Assembly: GCA_045837725.1 (NCBI GenBank)
Contig: JBEWZL010000243.1
Span: 186,001 to 250,000 of the forward strand
Direction of reading: 5' to 3'
Source: Vermamoeba vermiformis
Lineage: Eukaryota; Tubulinea; Echinamoebida
Length of the DNA stretch: 64,000 nt
Below, one piece after another: positions 59,524 through 64,000 of the stretch. The stretch's first letter is position 1; each line of letters begins with the position of its first letter. Position numbers and translations under genes: made by a program. Under the pieces are notes generated by a model. It searched no databases. It had not been told where the DNA came from and saw only the letters and a list, made by a program, of their open reading frames with translations.

Positions 59524-60247
59524 ATGAGCGTTACTTACAGACGTCCCGAAGCAAATAAACCTAAAGTCGAGGTCAACTCCGCTAACAAGAGGTAATCAAA
59601 TGAAATTGTCAAATCTGCTTTTACTAACGAAAAAATAATGGTCTAGATTGCAAAGCGAGTTAATGTCACTTATGGTACGTTAATACAATAATACGAAATT
59701 AATTTAACTTGCTCATCATAATAATTACAGACTGGATCTGGATCGAGCGATATTTCTGCATTTCCTGACGGAGACAACTTGTTTAAGTGGATTGGCACTA
59801 TCAAGGGCGTTGCAGGCACTGTAAGTTTAATTACACACCACATTGTAACGCATGGCTGACCAATGACAGCCCTACGAGAACTTGACGTTCAAATTGACCC
59901 TCGAGTTCCCAGCCAATTATCCCTTTGCAGCCCCCACTGTGCGCTTTGATACACCGTGCTATCACCCTAATGTCGATCAATATGGCAACATCTGCTTGGA
60001 CATTTTGAAAGACAAGTGGTCTGCTGTGTACAACGTGCGCACAATTCTGTTGTCGATCCAAAGTCTGTTGGGCGGTACGTAATCATCGCACCTGCAACAT
60101 TAACAGTAGATCTAATGTCATATTGTAGAGCCCAACAACGATAGTCCACTCAATAGTCACGCTGCCACGACTTGGGACGATGCAGTAGAATTCAAAAAGA
60201 ACGTTCTGCTTAAATACGAAGAGGCCAAGAGGATCGCTGCGAAATAA
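59524..60247 (+). CDS. UBE2C: Ubiquitin-conjugating enzyme E2, UBE2C type
   Basis: The E2 that works with the anaphase-promoting complex. The N-terminus is [17 protein letters not shown], then [40 protein letters not shown], and the active-site block [21 protein letters not shown] with the catalytic cysteine. [24 protein letters not shown] follows, as in UBE2C. Five exons are joined by 55-60-nt introns. It is next to MCM4, both cell-cycle genes, but they are not obviously co-regulated. Confidence 0.95.
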
Positions 60248-60401
60248 TGTTGTTAATAGTCCGCACTGCTTCTCTTTGGTGAAGAAGCATTGCAATCATG
60301 TAAAATAAAGCAATCACCCGTTTAATTGATTTCGCGCCATTTTGTCCGCTTATTTTTAAATTTTCACTCGCACTGATCATTCACGAGAGTCACCACAGAC
60401 T

Positions 60402-63161
60402 ATGACCAGCAGTCCTATTCGTTTGACAAGTGAGCTGGTACCGTTTGAGCAGCCCTCCAGTCCTGTCCACTTTGAGGACGAGGAGATGCCTCAACGAGAG
60501 GACATCCCGCAAGCACCGTTAATGGAGGAGCTTATTGATGCCCAAAATCTCGCAGAAGTCCAAAAGACATATATTTGGGGTACTACAGTCACGGTTAAAG
60601 ACACATATAATGGATTCAGGAACTTTTTGGAGAAGTTTAAAAAAGATGGCGCTTCAAAGCCGCATTATATTCAGATTTTAGAGCAGGTAATTATTAATGC
60701 ATTATTTTATAAAATAGTTGCACGAGAGGTAACGCTTTAATGGCAGATGAAAGACACAGAAATCACCAACTTCAACCTCGATTGTCAAAACTTGTACGAA
60801 TTTGAGCGCCTACACACGCTGTACTACAAATTGATCAATTACCCGCAAGAAGTCATTCCTATATTCGATATGGTCGTGCACGATCTGTTTCGCGCGCTAT
60901 TTCCTGAAGTGGAACTGCGCCGTCCGATCCAAGTGCGCACTTTCAACTTAAAAGAGACTAGGCCCATGCGCGAACTGAACCCTGAAGGTACGCGACTATA
61001 CGAGCTCGTTGTTATGCAGCCCCTTGACTGACAGCTGCTGCCCAGACATTGACAAGCTGATCAGCGTGAAGGGCATGATCATACGCCACAGCAACATCAT
61101 CCCCGACCTCAAGACTGCCTTCTTCAAGTGCGTCATTTGCGAGAAGACTGAGGTGCGCGAAGTGGATCGAGGACGCATCATGGAGCCGAACAAGTGTCCC
61201 AACTGTCAGTCCAAGGGTGGCATGGCACTCGTGCACAATCGTGGCCTGTACTCGGACAAACAAGTCGTCAAGCTGCAAGAGACACCCGAGTCCATCCCCG
61301 AGGGTGGCACGCCACAGACTGTCAATCTCGCGGTGTACGATGATCTCGTCGATGTCACGCGCCCTGGTGATCGTATTCGCGTGACAGGCATCTACCGTGC
61401 TCAGCCAGTGCGCACCAATCAGGGTCAACGCGCGGTCAAACACGTGTATCGCACGTACATTGACGTCATTCACTTTCACTTGCAAGATGCGCAGCGCACT
61501 GAACACGACGCAGTGGCTGAGGACGTGAATATGGCGACGAGTGTCGGGGACAGTCAGCTGTACGTACTGCCTTGTGTGACATGTACCGAGAACTAACTGA
61601 CGACAGACACGATGACACGGATGAATTGGATGTCAACTCGGAAGAGAAAGTTGCCAAATTTAGACAATTCGGACAATTGCCCGATGTCTATGAACGATTA
61701 GTCAAGTCATTCGGTACGCTTGCAATGTAACAATGGAGCGTTTATTAACAGCTAACGCAGCACCGAGCATTCACGAACTCGATGACATTAAGAAGGGTAT
61801 ATTGTGTCAGTTGTTTGGTGGCACCAACAAGAAATTTGCAGAAAACAGCGGAAAATTCAGGTAAGCAGTTATTCCACCCCAAATGTTCCACCGTGCCTAA
61901 CCAGCCTCTGCAGAGGCGAGATCAATGTGCTGCTGTGCGGTGATCCGGGCATGTCCAAGTCACAGCTGCTGCAGTACGTGCACAAGATTGCCCCGCGCGG
62001 CATTTACACCTCGGGCAAGGGCAGTTCTGCGGTGGGTCTGACAGCCTACATCACCAAGGACCCGGACACGGGCGAGGCAGTGTTGGAGAGGTACGTACTG
62101 CCATGTCACATGTCGCGAGTTGTACTCACCCCCTGTGCAGCGGTGCTCTCGTGCTGAGTGATCGCGGCATCTGCTGCATTGACGAGTTCGACAAGATGAG
62201 CGATCAGACACGCGCTATATTGCACGAGGCTATGGTACGTAGTCGTGCACAATACTGTGGGGGACGCATATTAACGCCACTCTAGGAACAACAAACCGTC
62301 TCCGTGGCCAAGGCAGGCATCATCTGTTCACTGAATGCGCGCACGGCGATCCTGGCGAGTGCCAATCCACGTGACAGCAAGTACAACCCCAATCTGTCCG
62401 TGGTGGACAACATTCAACTGCCGCCTACACTGCTCAGTCGATTCGATCTCATCTACCTCATACTCGACAAGCCAGATCCGAATTCAGATCGCAAGTTGGC
62501 GCGTCACTTGGTCTCGCTGTACTTTGAGGACGCAGAAGAGCACGCTGCTGCACACACCGCGCACGACGATCACCTCGCCCTCGCCCCCGCTGAACTCAAG
62601 CAGTACATTGCTTGGGCGCGCAAAGTCGTGCAGCCCCAGCTGAGTGACGAGGCCCTCGAAGCACTCGTTGAAGGCTACGTGCAGCTGCGGCGTGTCGGTG
62701 GCAGCAGTGGGCACGGGCGACGTGTCATAGCCGCAACGCCGCGTCAACTGGAAGGCTTGATTCGACTGAGCGAAGCACTCGCCAAGATGAGTCTGTCCAA
62801 TCTCGTCACGGCGCGGCACGTCACCGAAGCACTGCGCCTCACTCGTCTCGCGCTGTTGCAAGCGGCGACAGATCCGCGCTCAGGGCTGGTGGACATCGAT
62901 CTCATCACCACTGGTCGCTCTGCTGTCATGCGCGCGCGTATCAAGCAGCTCGCGAATGAGATGAAGTTGCTGCTCGATCGCCAACAAGCAGGCATCAAGT
63001 ACGACTTGCTCTACAACGCGGTGCAGCAACAGGCGCAGAACGGCACGGAGATACCGCGCGAGGACTTTGAAGAGGCGCTGCACCTGCTGCTGGAGGAGGA
63101 GAGCGTGACCATCTCTGGCAACGACAAGAGCCGCACTGTGCGCCGTGTGGTGCAGAGCTGA
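60402..63161 (+). CDS. MCM4: DNA replication licensing helicase subunit MCM4
   Basis: The MCM2-7 subunit 4 of the replicative helicase. The N-terminal domain reads [23 protein letters not shown], then [17 protein letters not shown] and [19 protein letters not shown], which is MCM4-like. A zinc finger CVIC...CPNC follows. The AAA domain has Walker [16 protein letters not shown] and Walker [11 protein letters not shown]. The arginine finger is [13 protein letters not shown]. The C-terminus has helices and a winged-helix region. The N-terminal tail before the OB domain is short (about 60 residues) and has few SP sites compared with animal MCM4. Ten or so short introns. Walker A carries methionine where most MCMs have threonine (GDPGT), a mild change. 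Confidence 0.95.
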
Positions 63162-63252
63162 GAATTCTGGATGTATCATAGCGACATTTAACTAAACCGA
63201 TTTATTATGTACAAATACGCGAGTTGATAAGCAATATGCACAGCCCCTATTA

Positions 63253-63810
63253 TTAGTTCATCGCATCTGCTTGACGACGCAGGGGAGGGCCATTGTCTAC
63301 TTTGATGCCTTGGGACTCAAAATCACCGTACGGCTTCTGTTCGAGCTTCTTAACACTAGCAATGGTAATATTAATACGATATACGTATGATATAACTATG
63401 TAATAGTGAGCCAAAAACGAATTGAATATTTACCGTCGTTTGTGTGTCTTTTCTTGAAGATGTGCTTCCTCTGCTTTTTGACTGATAAAATATCGACTAT
63501 AATATGGGTTCATTAATAATTGTCCTTGATAATTGCTAAACTAATGCAGGAAAATTATGCGATCTGACAGATCCAAACATACTCGCAAGCTTGGCAATAA
63601 AACTTTCCGAAGCCCGGCAAATCAGGATCAAACTTCTTCTTAGCTTTTTTCATATTGGGCTTGGGGTTATTAATCTCGTCGTAAATCTGATCCAAATCTA
63701 CAAAACAGATCGTGTCAATGGCGTAGTTTGGTTGATGGATTGATGTTACCTTTCTTTCGTCGAGCTGTTACATGTCGCTTGGACACCTTTTGAGGTTTGA
63801 ACTTGCCCAT
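63253..63810 (-). CDS. Bud20/ZNF593-type C2H2 ribosome-export factor
   Basis: The start at 63810 gives MGKFKPQKVSKRHVTARRKK, then DLDQIYDEI, FDPDLPGFGKFYCQACDRYF, and after a joined exon ISQKAEEAHLQEKTHKRR. The C-x2-C-x12-H-x5-H finger within DPDLPG...C..C.RYF is exactly the ZNF593/Bud20 layout. The protein accompanies pre-60S particles out of the nucleus. An intron splits the second cysteine's neighbour (donor GTATGT at about 63574). The tail is PYGDFESQGIKVDNGPPLRR. Confidence 0.9.
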
Positions 63811-63906
63811 CTGTGTTCGTCAGTTGTAGTGTGCGTGAATTCTGATCAGATCGCAGCGAACGGTTTTTTTATTCAAACAGTCACTGATGTGCAATGAGTG
63901 GTTAAT

Positions 63907-64000
63907 TTACATGGATTCATTGGCAAGCTTCTCTTGACCAGCTGCGCCTCCTTGCTGCCAATACTGTCGTCCGAGTTCGGTACATCCAAATCGTTTGAGG
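63907..64000 (-). CDS. 3' end of an unrecognised gene, cut by window edge
   Basis: On the minus strand the last 30 codons read LKRFGCTELGRQYWQQGG and AAGQEKLANESM, followed by a TAA at 63907-63909. The composition suits a real protein and the spacing to the next start (63810) fits the local pattern. The family is not recognisable from so short a piece. Confidence 0.45.
   Translation of the reverse strand, partial: LKRFGCTELGRQYWQQGGAAGQEKLANESM

Overview
The window is 64 kb of a compact nuclear genome from a unicellular eukaryote. It holds about 37 protein genes, most of them split by short introns of about 40 to 70 nt. Introns begin GTAAGT, GTACGT or GTATGT, end in TAG or CAG, and often carry a TACTAAC or CTAAC branch point close to the acceptor. 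TAA, TAG and TGA all end real genes, so the standard code is used. Spacers are short and AT-rich. The gene set (P2X channel, coactosin, fimbrin CH domains, talin-F0-like domain, MROH1, STK32-like kinase, BAP31, TRAPPC2) points to Amorphea, perhaps an amoebozoan-like protist. That placement is inference, because no rRNA or organellar marker is present.

Layout. 1-2.2 kb (minus): PARP-type zinc-finger protein (cut by the left edge) and L-serine dehydratase. 2.4-3.5 kb (minus): a GPI-type secreted protein whose exon is split by a 484-bp DNA transposon with a perfect 8-bp target duplication. 3.8-5.4 kb (plus): tandem coactosin. 5.5-9.4 kb (minus): a mosaic EF-hand/importin-alpha-like ARM/PB1/EF-hand protein. 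9.6-12.1 kb: small ORFs and a YANK-like kinase. 12.3-16.9 kb (plus): an RFTS-domain chromatin protein and a P2X receptor. 17-21.2 kb (minus): an MFS sugar-symporter-type carrier and a NIFK-like nucleolar RRM protein with a KTPAK tail that lies out of frame. 21.6-28 kb (plus): m-AAA protease, a half-fimbrin with a zinc-ribbon tail, and a CaaX-ended talin-F0-like protein. 28.4-32.6 kb: secreted PLC-X/lectin protein, a Cys-rich surface protein and a polytopic membrane protein. 33-39.2 kb (plus): pseudouridine synthase, REEP, SNAPC5-like protein, eL31 and BAP31-like protein. 39.4-41 kb (minus): choline/ethanolamine phosphotransferase. 41.2-43.8 kb (plus): TRAPPC2 and a TPR/2-oxoglutarate oxygenase. 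44-46.8 kb (minus): mitochondrial malate dehydrogenase and a KEN-box coiled-coil protein. 47-49.6 kb (plus): FCP1 phosphatase. 49.7-50.3 kb (minus): cytochrome-b5-like protein. 51-52.4 kb (plus): cytochrome c1. 52.6-58.6 kb (minus): MROH1. 58.8-63.2 kb (plus): mS38, UBE2C and MCM4. 63.2-64 kb (minus): Bud20/ZNF593 and the end of an unknown gene.

The genes form no operon. They are single genes for housekeeping (mitochondrial respiration and translation, replication, mitotic ubiquitination, secretion), calcium and actin control, and cell-surface functions, packed in alternating orientation with shared divergent promoters and close convergent 3' ends. The least expected items are four domain mosaics: EF/ARM/PB1/EF, half-fimbrin plus zinc ribbon, F0 plus CaaX, and RFTS plus C2H2. 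The transposon insertion is also notable. No rRNA, tRNA, CRISPR array, retroelement or virus-like element was seen.
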